Position numbers and translations under genes: made by a program. This document shows, one piece after another, positions 1 to 7,435 of a stretch of DNA of 11,527 bases. The stretch is from Bacteroidota bacterium (GTDB lineage Bacteria > Bacteroidota > Ignavibacteria > UBA10030 > UBA6906). The stretch covers positions 1-11,527 of the forward strand of contig JAGDMJ010000057.1 in NCBI GenBank assembly GCA_017860555.1, written 5' to 3'. The notes under the pieces were generated by a model. That model ran no database searches, had not been told where the DNA came from, and saw only the letters and a list, made by a program, of their open reading frames with translations. Position 1 is the first letter of the stretch. Every line of letters starts with the position of its first letter.

Positions 1-438
1 CTGGCGGAGGCAGGTGTGGATTTTGATATCACGGGCATTCAGATGTACTTCCCGTATCGGGACCTGGCGGATACGATCATCCTCATCGAGAAATTCGAAT
101 CGATCGGCAAGACGATCCAGCTTACCGAGGTGGGAGCTTCGTCCGGGCCGTCGGAAGAATCGATCAACTCGGGAAAGCTTATGATCACCCAGGAGCCGTA
201 CATCTGGCACCGTCCGTGGGATGAAGAGCTCCAGGCGGATTGGATGGAAGGGCTGTACACGCTTGCCTACAGCAAGCCGATGATCGAGGCGGTGAACTGG
301 TATGATTTCGTTGATCCGTTCTCGTGGATACCGAACGGCGGTTTTCTGCGTACCCCCAAGGGAGAAAAGCGGGCAGTGTGGGACCGTCTCAAGAAGTTAC
401 AGGATCGATGGAAAGCACTCCGCCCGGAGCGAGGATAG
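1..438 (+). CDS. GH10-like glycoside hydrolase, C-terminal fragment (5' end outside window)
   Basis: The reading frame is open from base 1, so only the last 145 residues are visible and the true start lies upstream. The fragment matches the C-terminal half of the TIM barrel of the next gene almost motif for motif: an FDITGIQMYFP strand, LTEVGASS, WDEELQADW (identical in both) and AVNWYDF. In GH10 enzymes the Glu of the TE strand is the catalytic nucleophile; here that is E43 of the fragment. Retaining GH10 enzymes cleave beta-1,4-xylan or related glycans. The acid/base half is not in the window, so activity cannot be judged. It lies 42 bases before the next GH10-like gene in the same direction, most likely a tandem duplication within one operon. 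Family assignment is fairly sure; substrate is unknown. Confidence 0.8.
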   Translation: MAEAGVDFDITGIQMYFPYRDLADTIILIEKFESIGKTIQLTEVGASSGPSEESINSGKLMITQEPYIWHRPWDEELQADWMEGLYTLAYSKPMIEAVNWYDFVDPFSWIPNGGFLRTPKGEKRAVWDRLKKLQDRWKALRPERG

Positions 439-480
439 CCGGCGATTCACTAACCGAGACAAGGACGAGAAAGGATCGGG

Positions 481-2130
481 ATGTCCATGGAAATGCAAAG
501 CCGAAGGTCGTTCCTCAGGACGGGAGCGCTTGGAGCCGGAGCGCTGATGGCTCATTCACGCCTTGCCCCTCTCTTCGCCCGCACGCCGGACCGGCTTGTG
601 TTTCGTCCGTATCCCCCGCAGGGTATGCCGGACATGACCTTTGCCTATGCGTCAGATGCGAACGTGGATCCGTTCAAGTCGGCTATCACCGTGGAACGAG
701 ACGGGATTGTGGTGCCGGATTCCGTAGGGCAGAAGTTCGCGGTCAACACCCGGTGGTATGTGCCCGGCTTCGGCTTCGTCTGGCTGGCCGCAGACAATGG
801 AGGGAGGCTCTATTCCGTCGACGAAGGCGACACGAGTTTCAACCTGAATCTGGAGTTCGCACGATCGCGTGTCGCCCGCAATCGGGAAGTCCGTGCGCGA
901 TATGAAAAGGAGGGCACACGATTCTCGCCCGAGGTCGTGCACCTGACGGCACTCTCGGAGGAACTTCTGTCTGATGCGGAGAGGAAGAAGGGAGACGCAG
1001 AGAAATGTGCCGACATGGCAGACCGCTCCCTCTTTCAATCCCTCTGGGCGGGGGAGAAGATCGAGCTCGAAAAGGCCCGGGCGGATATTCAGCAAAAACA
1101 AAGGAAGGACGCTGTCTACTTCGGTTGCGAGTCCCGTCAAATGATCTGGGCAAAATCGGAAGAATTCCAGAAAAGGTTCCCGGAGCTGTTCAACTTCGCA
1201 ACGATCACGCACTATGTCTGGGACAGCTGGTACGAGCTATTTGAGCCCACGGAAGGGCGGTACAATTGGGGCATCAAGGACGATATTCTGGCCTGGTTGG
1301 AGGAGCAGGGCATCACACCGCAGGGACGCCCGCTGTTCTGGTTCCATCCCACAGTAACACCCGATTGGCTGAAGCAGAAGAAGTTCGATGAGCTAAAGAA
1401 ATACGTCGTGAAGCACACGCATGATCTCGTCTCGCACTATGGAGACCGGGTGCTGCAATGGGAAGTGGTGAATGAATATCATGATTGGGGCAACATCCAC
1501 AATCACACGCCTGAGCAGATCACGGAGATCACCCGCCTTGCATGCGACACCACGAAGGAGGTCAATCCACGCGTCGTGCGGATCCTGAACAACTGCTGTC
1601 CGTGGGGAGAATACGTCGCACGCGGCAGGATGGCCCGGATGGACGCGACGCGCCCGTTGCGCACGGTGCGCAAGTACCTGCAGGACGTGGTCGAAGCGGG
1701 GGTTGAGTTCGACGTGGTCGGCATCCAGATCTATTTCCCCCAACGTGATCTTTCGGATATTGCCCGGCTGGTGGAGCGCTTGTCCGTGTTCGGGAAGCCC
1801 GTGTATATCACGGAGATCGGGGCCAGTTCGAACCTGGTTGCTCCGAATCCTTCTGGGGCACAGAACGCGAGAGGCGACGAGCCGTACGCCTGGCATCGTC
1901 ACTGGGACGAAGAACTGCAGGCCGATTGGCTCGAGCAAGCCTACACCCTCTGGTACAGCAAGCCTCAGATAAAGGCGATCAACTGGTACGACTTCTCGGA
2001 CTTCAGGCCGTTCATCGTCAACGGCGGCGTTGTGCGCGAGGACTGCAGTCCGAAGAAGTCGTTTTTCCGTGCGAAGGAGCTGCTGGCGTCGTGGAACAGA
2101 CTTCCCAAGATGCCCGGGGGAAAACAATGA
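481..2130 (+). CDS. Tat-exported, divergent GH10-like glycoside hydrolase (endo-xylanase family)
   Basis: 549 residues. The N-terminus carries a twin-arginine signal: SRRSFL at residues 7-12, then an Ala/Gly/Leu-rich stretch to about residue 33. The folded enzyme is therefore predicted to be exported. Residues ~35-200 form an extra N-terminal region with no recognised domain, ending in a Lys/Glu-rich helical stretch. The GH10 barrel follows at ~205-540. WEVVNE gives the likely acid/base E332, and YITEIG gives the likely nucleophile E445. EPTEGRYNW is the usual GH10 motif after strand 2. Two substrate-site motifs are unusual: the ENEMKW segment is replaced by THYVWDSW, and the GHTLVWH segment reads GRPLFWFH (R283, W287, H289). 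Catalysis looks intact, but the substrate may not be plain xylan. The ATG at 481 is preceded by AAGGA at 471-475 with a 5-base gap. The stop overlaps the next start. Confidence 0.85.
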   Translation: MSMEMQSRRSFLRTGALGAGALMAHSRLAPLFARTPDRLVFRPYPPQGMPDMTFAYASDANVDPFKSAITVERDGIVVPDSVGQKFAVNTRWYVPGFGFVWLAADNGGRLYSVDEGDTSFNLNLEFARSRVARNREVRARYEKEGTRFSPEVVHLTALSEELLSDAERKKGDAEKCADMADRSLFQSLWAGEKIELEKARADIQQKQRKDAVYFGCESRQMIWAKSEEFQKRFPELFNFATITHYVWDSWYELFEPTEGRYNWGIKDDILAWLEEQGITPQGRPLFWFHPTVTPDWLKQKKFDELKKYVVKHTHDLVSHYGDRVLQWEVVNEYHDWGNIHNHTPEQITEITRLACDTTKEVNPRVVRILNNCCPWGEYVARGRMARMDATRPLRTVRKYLQDVVEAGVEFDVVGIQIYFPQRDLSDIARLVERLSVFGKPVYITEIGASSNLVAPNPSGAQNARGDEPYAWHRHWDEELQADWLEQAYTLWYSKPQIKAINWYDFSDFRPFIVNGGVVREDCSPKKSFFRAKELLASWNRLPKMPGGKQ

Positions 2131-3275
2131 CCGGGAAAGAACGATTGATGAAAGCGTTTCACCGGCAGAAACCGGACCACGTGCCGGCATGTCCCGATAT
2201 CTCGGTGATGGTCCCGGCAAAACTGACCGGCCGGCCGTTCTATGATCTCTTTCTGGATGGACGCGAGCACAACGGCTGGACATCGGCGACGTATGCCGAG
2301 GCCTACGTCGACGCCGTGAAGTACTTTGGCATGGATGGCTGGTACATCTACGGCGGGTTGAAGGAGATCCGCCCCGAAGGAGCGCCGGAATTTCGTGATA
2401 CCATAACGGAACGGCCCGAGCAGAAGGTGGTGGAGCGCGTGTGCGAAACGCCGAAGGGAGTGCTCACGGAACGAGAGATCTACTTCGCCGACGAGCCTCC
2501 GTGGCGTGACCTGAAGCCGGTCAAGGACCTGCGCCGGGACTACGATCGCCTCCGGGCGTTCATGGGAGAAGGGCCCTGGGAATGGGAGGAGGCGTACAGG
2601 GACCGCCACCTGATCGGGGATTACGGTGTGTATGTTGGCATGGTGCCGGTCTTTCAGGATTGGTGGTTCCATCATCGCCAGGGAGGTTTTGAGCAGACCT
2701 TCGTGGATTTCATGGATGAGCCCGAGTTAATGGAGATGATCCATGAGCACTGGATGGAGTGGGCACTTGCGTATACGCGCGCGATGGTGAAGGCCAGGCC
2801 GGATGAGATCATGCTCGGCGCGTCCAGCGCAAGCCTGAGCGTGAGCTCGCCGGATATTTTCCGCATGTATGAGCTTCCATTCATCAAGAGGGCGTCCAGA
2901 ATCTGCAAGGACGCCGGCATTGTGTCGCACCTCCACATCTGCGGAAAGTCGTGGGAACTGGTGGAAATCGTTGCGGAGGAAACCGACGTGGATGTCATGG
3001 AGCCGATGGAGGAACCGCCCGGAGGGAATGTGGACCTGAAGGAGGCGAAAAGACGGGTCGGGAACAAACTCTGCATAAAGGGGAATATCAATACATTCAA
3101 CTTCATGATGAATGCCACGCCGGAGCAAGTGGAGGAGAAGTGCAAGCGCGCCATCGACGACGCCGCGGCCGGCGGCGGGTACGTGCTTTCCACCGGTGAC
3201 CAGTGTGGACGGGATACGCCGCACGCAAATCTCTTCAAGATGGTGGAAGTCGCGGAGACATATGGAAAATACTAG
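2127..3275 (+). CDS. URO-D superfamily protein, MtaA/CmuA-like (probable corrinoid-linked methyltransferase)
   Basis: 382 residues. I start it at the ATG overlapping the previous stop as ATGA (2127-2130), because MTGKERLMKAFHRQKPDHVP is the standard opening of this superfamily; a longer upstream frame runs inside the GH10 gene. The protein lacks the Arg-rich N-terminal signature of true uroporphyrinogen decarboxylase (HemE). It has the thiol-activation ligand pattern of MtaA/CmuA-type methyltransferases: H270-x-C272 (HICG) and a C-terminal Cys, C360, in GDQCGRDTPHANLF. Members of this branch usually bind zinc and move methyl groups between a substrate or corrinoid protein and a thiol. Translational coupling to a glycosidase suggests a role in sugar metabolism, perhaps demethylation of methylated sugars; that is inference. 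No corrinoid-binding partner is visible in the window. Cytoplasmic, with no signal peptide. Confidence 0.8.
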   Translation: MTGKERLMKAFHRQKPDHVPACPDISVMVPAKLTGRPFYDLFLDGREHNGWTSATYAEAYVDAVKYFGMDGWYIYGGLKEIRPEGAPEFRDTITERPEQKVVERVCETPKGVLTEREIYFADEPPWRDLKPVKDLRRDYDRLRAFMGEGPWEWEEAYRDRHLIGDYGVYVGMVPVFQDWWFHHRQGGFEQTFVDFMDEPELMEMIHEHWMEWALAYTRAMVKARPDEIMLGASSASLSVSSPDIFRMYELPFIKRASRICKDAGIVSHLHICGKSWELVEIVAEETDVDVMEPMEEPPGGNVDLKEAKRRVGNKLCIKGNINTFNFMMNATPEQVEEKCKRAIDDAAAGGGYVLSTGDQCGRDTPHANLFKMVEVAETYGKY

Positions 3276-3361
3276 AGAGGCAGCAACGAGATTTTCTCAT
3301 CGGCTATCTATCGAATCGAGTTCGGGGGGCCGGCACTGGTGAAGAAAATGCTGATGATCAA

Positions 3362-4423
3362 ATGAAGATCCTCATCCTCGGCGGCACGGGCTTCATCAGC
3401 GGGGCGCTGGTCCGGCGTTTGCTGGCGAGTGGGCATCGAGTTTCGATTGTCACTCGCGGCCGGCGCCGTCCTGGGGCCGTTCCTTCTGGCGATCTTGAAG
3501 CCCTGGCGGTGGATCGCTCCAACATCCACGCACTCAAAGGCGTGCTCGGCGGAAGAACCTTTGATGCAGTGTATGACCTTATTGCGTACCTTCCTGAAGA
3601 ATCGCGCAGCGCCGTGGAGCTCTTCCGTGGACGGGTGGGGCGCTTCATTCATTGCAGCACGATCTCAGTCTATATGGTATCGGACCGGATTCAATGCCCG
3701 GTGTCCGAAGACCAGGATGAAGCTCCCATGATGACATTCTGGGACCGGAATCCCTTCGGCATGCAGTACGGGATCGACAAGCGTGCGTGTGAGCGGGTGC
3801 TCTGGGATGCACATCACGACGTGCAATTTCCCGTGAGCATGCTCCGCCCGACATTCGTCTCCGGCCCGGCCGACCCGACTCGCCGTGATTGGTTCTGGAT
3901 CGAACGTGTCCTGGACGGGAAGCCTTTGCTCGTCCCCGGCTCGGGGGATTGCGCATTCCAGCAAGTTTATATTGAAGACGTCGCGGCTGCGTTTGCGGCG
4001 TTACTGGAGCATCAGACCTCTGAAGGGAAAGCGTACAATGTTGCCGGAGAAGAGATCTGCTCGTTGAATGAATATCTCAACTTGCTGGGAGAACTGACGG
4101 GACGCCCGGTGAAATGCGTCCACGTCCCGCAGCCAGTGTTTGACAAGCACGCGATCAGCTCGCATCCCCGCGGAGATGTGTTCCCGTTCAACACAAGAAG
4201 GACGGCGGTCTTCAGTCTGGATCGTATCAAGAAGGATCTCGGATTCCGCTCTACACCACACCGGCATTGGATGGCAGAGACGATCGAGTGGTGGCGAAAG
4301 CAGGGAACTCATTCGTTGGGGTACGACAGGCGTCGGGAGGAGTTGGAGTATATCGAAAGCCTGAGGCGTCTCGAAGGTGCGGACCAGGGAGGAGCCGCCG
4401 GTACGGTGGGTCAGACGGGATGA
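3362..4423 (+). CDS. NAD-dependent epimerase/dehydratase (extended SDR family)
   Basis: 353 residues. The start is set at the ATG at 3362, where MKILILGGTGFISG gives the N-terminal Rossmann dinucleotide-binding motif (Gly7, Gly8, Gly10); an in-frame extension upstream has no family character. The SDR active site is visible as CSTISVY (T100 is the likely catalytic Ser/Thr equivalent) and YGIDK (Y136, K140). RPTFVSGPAD and the VYIEDVAAAFAALL segment (~200-220) are typical of the nucleotide-sugar epimerase branch that includes GalE-like and CSP41-like proteins. The last ~25 residues are a low-complexity Gly/Ala-rich tail. It probably oxidises, epimerises or dehydrates a sugar or sugar nucleotide. 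It follows the URO-D-like gene by 86 bases with only a weak ribosome site, and is likely the last gene of the carbohydrate run. The exact substrate cannot be told. Confidence 0.8.
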   Translation: MKILILGGTGFISGALVRRLLASGHRVSIVTRGRRRPGAVPSGDLEALAVDRSNIHALKGVLGGRTFDAVYDLIAYLPEESRSAVELFRGRVGRFIHCSTISVYMVSDRIQCPVSEDQDEAPMMTFWDRNPFGMQYGIDKRACERVLWDAHHDVQFPVSMLRPTFVSGPADPTRRDWFWIERVLDGKPLLVPGSGDCAFQQVYIEDVAAAFAALLEHQTSEGKAYNVAGEEICSLNEYLNLLGELTGRPVKCVHVPQPVFDKHAISSHPRGDVFPFNTRRTAVFSLDRIKKDLGFRSTPHRHWMAETIEWWRKQGTHSLGYDRRREELEYIESLRRLEGADQGGAAGTVGQTG

Positions 4424-4434
4424 TCTGATAGTCC

Positions 4435-4456
4435 GGGTTTGCAGGTTTGCGATTCG
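4435..4456 (+). repeat. Gapped direct repeat, copy 1
   Basis: GGGTTTGCAGG (4435-4445), then TTTG, then CGATTCG (4450-4456). It starts 12 bases after the SDR stop codon. The same two blocks, without the TTTG insert, occur at 7359-7376 just after the aminotransferase stop codon. Confidence 0.6.
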
Positions 4457-4507
4457 GTGTCACAACCAGGTCTTTCACGCCAACCAACCGAATGCCCGGC
4501 ACCACCC

Positions 4508-4543
4508 GGCGCGCTATCACCCGAGCTGCTTTTCAAGCGCGCC
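4508..4543 (+). repeat. GC-rich inverted repeat upstream of the aldo/keto reductase gene
   Basis: GGCGCGCT (4508-4515) and AGCGCGCC (4536-4543) are perfect 8-base inverted arms around a 20-base loop. There is no T-run after the right arm, so it is not a standard intrinsic terminator. It ends two bases before a weak -35-like TTGCAC (4546-4551), so it could be an operator or a transcript hairpin. Nothing else recognisable was seen in the 177-base gap 4424-4600 apart from this, the weak promoter and the direct repeat. Confidence 0.4.
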
Positions 4544-4545
4544 CG

Positions 4546-4574
4546 TTGCACAAGGCCCGAACTACATGTGTAGG
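4546..4574 (+). promoter_or_regulatory. Weak candidate sigma70-type promoter for the reductase operon
   Basis: TTGCAC (4546-4551), a 17-base spacer and TGTAGG (4569-4574). The -35 is reasonable and the -10 poor (3 of 6). Position supports it, since a new transcription unit seems to begin at 4601 after a 177-base gap. Confidence 0.25.
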
Positions 4575-4600
4575 TTCTCATCACTTTTTACCATATTGAG

Positions 4601-5617
4601 ATGAAGACTCGTTTCCTTGGACAAAGCGGCCTGCAGGTATCTGAGCTCTGTTTTGGCGCCATGATGTTCGTGGGCAACAAGGGATGGCGTCATCTGAGCG
4701 ACATTCGACAGAAGGAAGCTGATGCGATGGTGGGGTCCTCGCTTGATGCGGGAATCAACTTCTTCGATACTGCGGACATTTATTCTGATGGTGAATCTGA
4801 GAGAATTCTGGGCCAGGCCCTGGGCACCCGAAGGAAAGAGGCCATCATCGGTACCAAAGGGGGATTCCGGACCGGGCCGGGGCCCAACGAGACCGGTTGT
4901 TCGAGGCTGCACCTCCTGGAGGCCTGCGATGCCAGCTTGAAGCGGCTCAATACAGAGTATCTTGATCTGTATCAGATCCACTCGTTTGACTTTGTCATTC
5001 CCCTTGAGGAGACGCTTGAAGCGCTTGACACACTCGTCCGCCAGGGCAAAGTACGCTACATTGGTTGCTCGAATTTCACCGGGTGGCAGCTCATGAAGGC
5101 AATGGCGATTTCCCGGGAACTCGGGCTGCACCGGTTTGTCTCGTTGCAAGCTCTCTATTCGCTCGTGACGCGCGACATTGAAGCAGAGCTCGTCCCTGTG
5201 TGTCTCGATCAGGGTCTTGGCATTCTCCCGTGGGGACCGCTGGCGGGGGGCTTTCTCACCGGCAAGTACAGAGCCCATGCTCCGTGGCCTACGGGAACCC
5301 GGTTGAGGAAGCCTGAAGATCGCTTCCCCTTCGATGAACAGAAGGGGTATGCAATCGTCGATGAACTTGATACGATCGCTCGTGCCCATGGCGGTAGCAT
5401 CGCACAGGCTGCGCTCAATTACCTCCTGCAGAAACCAGGCATCACCTCCGTGATATTTGGCGCGAGGTCGATGGAACAGTTGCAGGAGAACATCCGTGCT
5501 ACAGAGTGGTCCCTGACTGCCGAGGAGATGGATCGGCTCGACAGGATGAGCGTGCCCGAAAAGTTGTATCCTCATTGGTATTTCGATATTTTCCGGAAAG
5601 ACAGACTCCACCGCTGA
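4601..5617 (+). CDS. Aldo/keto reductase
   Basis: 338 residues, about the normal length for the family. It is a cytoplasmic NADPH-type oxidoreductase with a TIM barrel. The opening strand MKTRFLGQSGLQVSELCFG is typical. The complete catalytic tetrad can be placed: D56 and Y61 in FDTADIYSDGESE, K86 in IIGTKGG, and H127 in LYQIHSFD. The cofactor-binding end is visible as IFGARSMEQLQENI near residues 285-300. Members reduce aldehydes or ketones or oxidise sugars and alcohols. The closest general type is the YghZ/IolS-like branch, but the substrate is not deducible. The ATG at 4601 is preceded by almost no Shine-Dalgarno sequence. It is the first gene of a three-gene block, with the flavodoxin-fold gene 27 bases downstream. 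Confidence 0.88.
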   Translation: MKTRFLGQSGLQVSELCFGAMMFVGNKGWRHLSDIRQKEADAMVGSSLDAGINFFDTADIYSDGESERILGQALGTRRKEAIIGTKGGFRTGPGPNETGCSRLHLLEACDASLKRLNTEYLDLYQIHSFDFVIPLEETLEALDTLVRQGKVRYIGCSNFTGWQLMKAMAISRELGLHRFVSLQALYSLVTRDIEAELVPVCLDQGLGILPWGPLAGGFLTGKYRAHAPWPTGTRLRKPEDRFPFDEQKGYAIVDELDTIARAHGGSIAQAALNYLLQKPGITSVIFGARSMEQLQENIRATEWSLTAEEMDRLDRMSVPEKLYPHWYFDIFRKDRLHR

Positions 5618-5644
5618 TGAACGGGTCCTGAAAGGAGAATCTTC

Positions 5645-6193
5645 ATGGGTAGAATCCTGGTCCTCTATGACAGCGCCACAGGAAATACGGAGAAGATGGC
5701 GATGCTCGTGGCCGAAGGGGTGGAACATGTGGAAGGGATGGAAGTGCGGATCCGTTCGGTCGTGGATGCCCGCGCTGAAGATGTGCTCTGGTGCAACGGC
5801 ATCGCCGTGGGTACGCCCACCAACTGCGGCATCCTTTCGTGGAAAATGAAAAAATTCTGGGACGATCTCGTCGAGGAATACTGGGGGCGGATCGACGGCA
5901 AAATCGGCTGCGCGTTTTCATCCTCGGGGGGGTGGGCAGGGGGGAATGAGGTTGCCTGTCTTTCCATCCTGAGCGTGCTCATGAATTTCGGTTTCCTTGT
6001 GTTTGGCGTCACTGATTACGTCGCGGACAAATTCACGCTTCATTATGGCGCTGCCATTGCGGGCGAACCGCGCGCTGAGCGCGAGCAGGAGGCCTGTCGG
6101 CGCCTTGGCCGCCGGCTTGCCCAATGGGTTCGTGTGTATGTGGACGGCGAGCCCGATGTTATCCAGGATACCGGCGCGCGGGAACACATGTAA
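5645..6193 (+). CDS. Flavodoxin-fold FMN protein, WrbA-like NAD(P)H:quinone oxidoreductase family
   Basis: 182 residues with no signal peptide. The FMN phosphate-binding loop is visible at residues 9-16 (DSATGNTE), straight after the first hydrophobic strand GRILVLY. VGTPTNCGILSWKMKKFWDD (about 59-78) corresponds to the WrbA segment around its GTPTRFG motif. FSSSGGWAGGNE (about 97-108) is the second flavin loop. This family carries out two-electron reduction of quinones or serves as an FMN electron carrier. A strong ribosome site, AAGGAG at 5632-5637, lies 7 bases before the ATG. Close spacing to the aldo/keto reductase and the aminotransferase suggests one transcript. It could equally be a multimeric flavodoxin or flavin reductase; the exact enzyme is not resolved. 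Confidence 0.8.
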   Translation: MGRILVLYDSATGNTEKMAMLVAEGVEHVEGMEVRIRSVVDARAEDVLWCNGIAVGTPTNCGILSWKMKKFWDDLVEEYWGRIDGKIGCAFSSSGGWAGGNEVACLSILSVLMNFGFLVFGVTDYVADKFTLHYGAAIAGEPRAEREQEACRRLGRRLAQWVRVYVDGEPDVIQDTGAREHM

Positions 6194-6222
6194 AAACTCC
6201 TCCCATAAGATTTCACGTGAAA

Positions 6223-7356
6223 ATGGCAGATATCCCCTTCAACAAACCGTCTCTCGTTGGGAATGAGTTCACCTACATGAACGAGGCGGTGAAAAGCGGG
6301 CACGCATCCGGCGACGGTCCATTCACTCGGAAGGTGCATGAGTTTCTTCAGAATGCCATGGGCGTGGAAAAGATCCTGTTGACGACCTCCTGCACCCATG
6401 CGCTCGAAATGAGTGCCCTTCTCCTCGGCATTCAACCGGGCGATGAGGTCATCGTTCCTTCATTCACGTTCGTCAGCACGATTAATGCTTTCGTGTTGCG
6501 CGGCGCACAGCCTGTCTTCATCGACGTCAAACCTTCCACGCTCAACCTTGACGAGCAACGGCTGGAAGCACTGATCACGTCACGGACGAAGGCCATCGTG
6601 GTTGTACATTATGCGGGCGTGGGGTGTGAGATGGGCGAGATCCTCGAAATTGCGCGAAGGCATCAGGTTCCTGTGGTCGAAGACAACGCTCACGGGCTCT
6701 TCGGGAAATACCGCGGCCAATTTCTGGGCACGTTTGGCGCCCTGGCCACGCAGAGCTTCCATGAAACAAAGAACTTCATCAGCGGGGAAGGCGGGGCTCT
6801 GGTGATCAATGATCCGCGTTTCACGGAGCGTGCGGAGATCATTCGTGAGAAGGGAACCAACCGGAGCCGCTTCTTCCGCGGCCAGGTGGACAAATATACC
6901 TGGGTTGACGTGGGATCGAGCTACCTTCCTTCGGACATCCTCGCGGCGTTTCTCTATGCGCAACTTGAGCGCCGGGAGGAGATTCAGGGGAAGCGCAAGC
7001 GGATCTGGGATTACTACCAGAAGTGCCTTGCCGATTGGTCACCAGGCCATCATGTCCGCCTTCCTGTCGTCCCGGCATGGTGTGATCAAGCGTACCACAT
7101 GTACTACCTGCTCCTCCCGTCGCTTGAGCGGCGGCAAGCTTTGATCCGCTTCCTGAAGGAAAGGGGGATCATGGCGGTGTTTCACTACCTCCCGTTGCAC
7201 CTCTCCGAAATGGGTCGGCGTTTTGGCGGGAAACAGGGGGATTGTCCGGTCACCGAGGATCTCAGCGAAAGGCTCGTGAGGCTACCGTTCTTCAATGATA
7301 TCACTGAAGGGGAGCAAGCACGGGTGGTTGCAGGGATCAAGGACTTCTTCACGTGA
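6223..7356 (+). CDS. wecE: WecE/RffA-type dTDP-sugar aminotransferase (DegT/DnrJ/EryC1 family)
   Basis: 377 residues, nearly the length of Escherichia coli WecE. The protein follows WecE segment by segment: SCTHALEM (57-63), GDEVIVPSFTFVST (73-86), VVVHYAG (126-132), VVEDNAHG with D154 for the cofactor nitrogen, SFHETKN with K183 as the PLP Schiff-base lysine, then REKGTNRSRFFRGQVDKYTW and AVFHYLPLH. WecE transfers an amino group from glutamate to dTDP-4-keto-6-deoxyglucose, giving dTDP-4-amino-4,6-dideoxygalactose for cell-surface glycans. The ATG at 6223 is chosen because MADIPFNKP is the family start; an in-frame GTG at 6217 is possible. There is no good ribosome site. It lies 29 bases after the flavodoxin-fold gene. 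No other dTDP-sugar genes are in the window, so it is an orphan here. Family certain, exact sugar less so. Confidence 0.88.
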   Translation: MADIPFNKPSLVGNEFTYMNEAVKSGHASGDGPFTRKVHEFLQNAMGVEKILLTTSCTHALEMSALLLGIQPGDEVIVPSFTFVSTINAFVLRGAQPVFIDVKPSTLNLDEQRLEALITSRTKAIVVVHYAGVGCEMGEILEIARRHQVPVVEDNAHGLFGKYRGQFLGTFGALATQSFHETKNFISGEGGALVINDPRFTERAEIIREKGTNRSRFFRGQVDKYTWVDVGSSYLPSDILAAFLYAQLERREEIQGKRKRIWDYYQKCLADWSPGHHVRLPVVPAWCDQAYHMYYLLLPSLERRQALIRFLKERGIMAVFHYLPLHLSEMGRRFGGKQGDCPVTEDLSERLVRLPFFNDITEGEQARVVAGIKDFFT

Positions 7357-7358
7357 CG

Positions 7359-7376
7359 GGGTTTGCAGGCGATTCG
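7359..7376 (+). repeat. Gapped direct repeat, copy 2
   Basis: GGGTTTGCAGG (7359-7369) directly followed by CGATTCG (7370-7376), three bases after the aminotransferase stop. It matches copy 1 at 4435-4456 except for four bases missing in the middle. Confidence 0.6.
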
Positions 7377-7387
7377 CATAAAACAGC

Positions 7388-7410
7388 AAGGGGCGCATGG
7401 TGCGCCCCTT
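7388..7410. terminator. Terminator-like hairpin between convergent genes (probably bidirectional)
   Basis: A perfect 10-base stem, AAGGGGCGCA (7388-7397) and TGCGCCCCTT (7401-7410), with a 3-base loop. The T-rich tail is short on the plus strand and slightly better on the minus strand (TTGCTGTTTTA). It sits between the aminotransferase stop (7356) and the porin stop (7436), where a shared terminator is expected. Confidence 0.75.
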
Positions 7411-7435
7411 TGTGCTAAACAGCGTCGAATGGAGA

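Noticed and set aside
1393..2283. 296-codon minus-strand frame opposite the GH10 gene
   Set aside because: It is antisense to well-conserved GH10 motifs and has an Arg-rich composition with no recognisable domain.
2127..3275. Assignment as heme-pathway uroporphyrinogen decarboxylase (HemE)
   Set aside because: The HemE N-terminal Arg signature is missing, and the HxC plus late Cys pattern fits the methyltransferase branch.
3203..3361. Longer N-terminus for the SDR protein
   Set aside because: It would overlap the end of the URO-D-like gene and precede a Rossmann strand that in this family starts at the N-terminus.
3276..3365. In-frame continuation after the URO-D-like stop codon, ending in an ATGA overlap with the SDR start
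   Set aside because: The 29-codon stretch has no family resemblance, and the URO-D protein ends naturally at TYGKY. Stop-codon readthrough is not supported.
4562..5728. 388-codon open frame on the minus strand opposite the aldo/keto reductase
   Set aside because: The plus-strand frame encodes a complete aldo/keto reductase with its catalytic tetrad. The antisense translation is His/Arg/Pro-rich with no family character, a shadow of G+C-rich codons.
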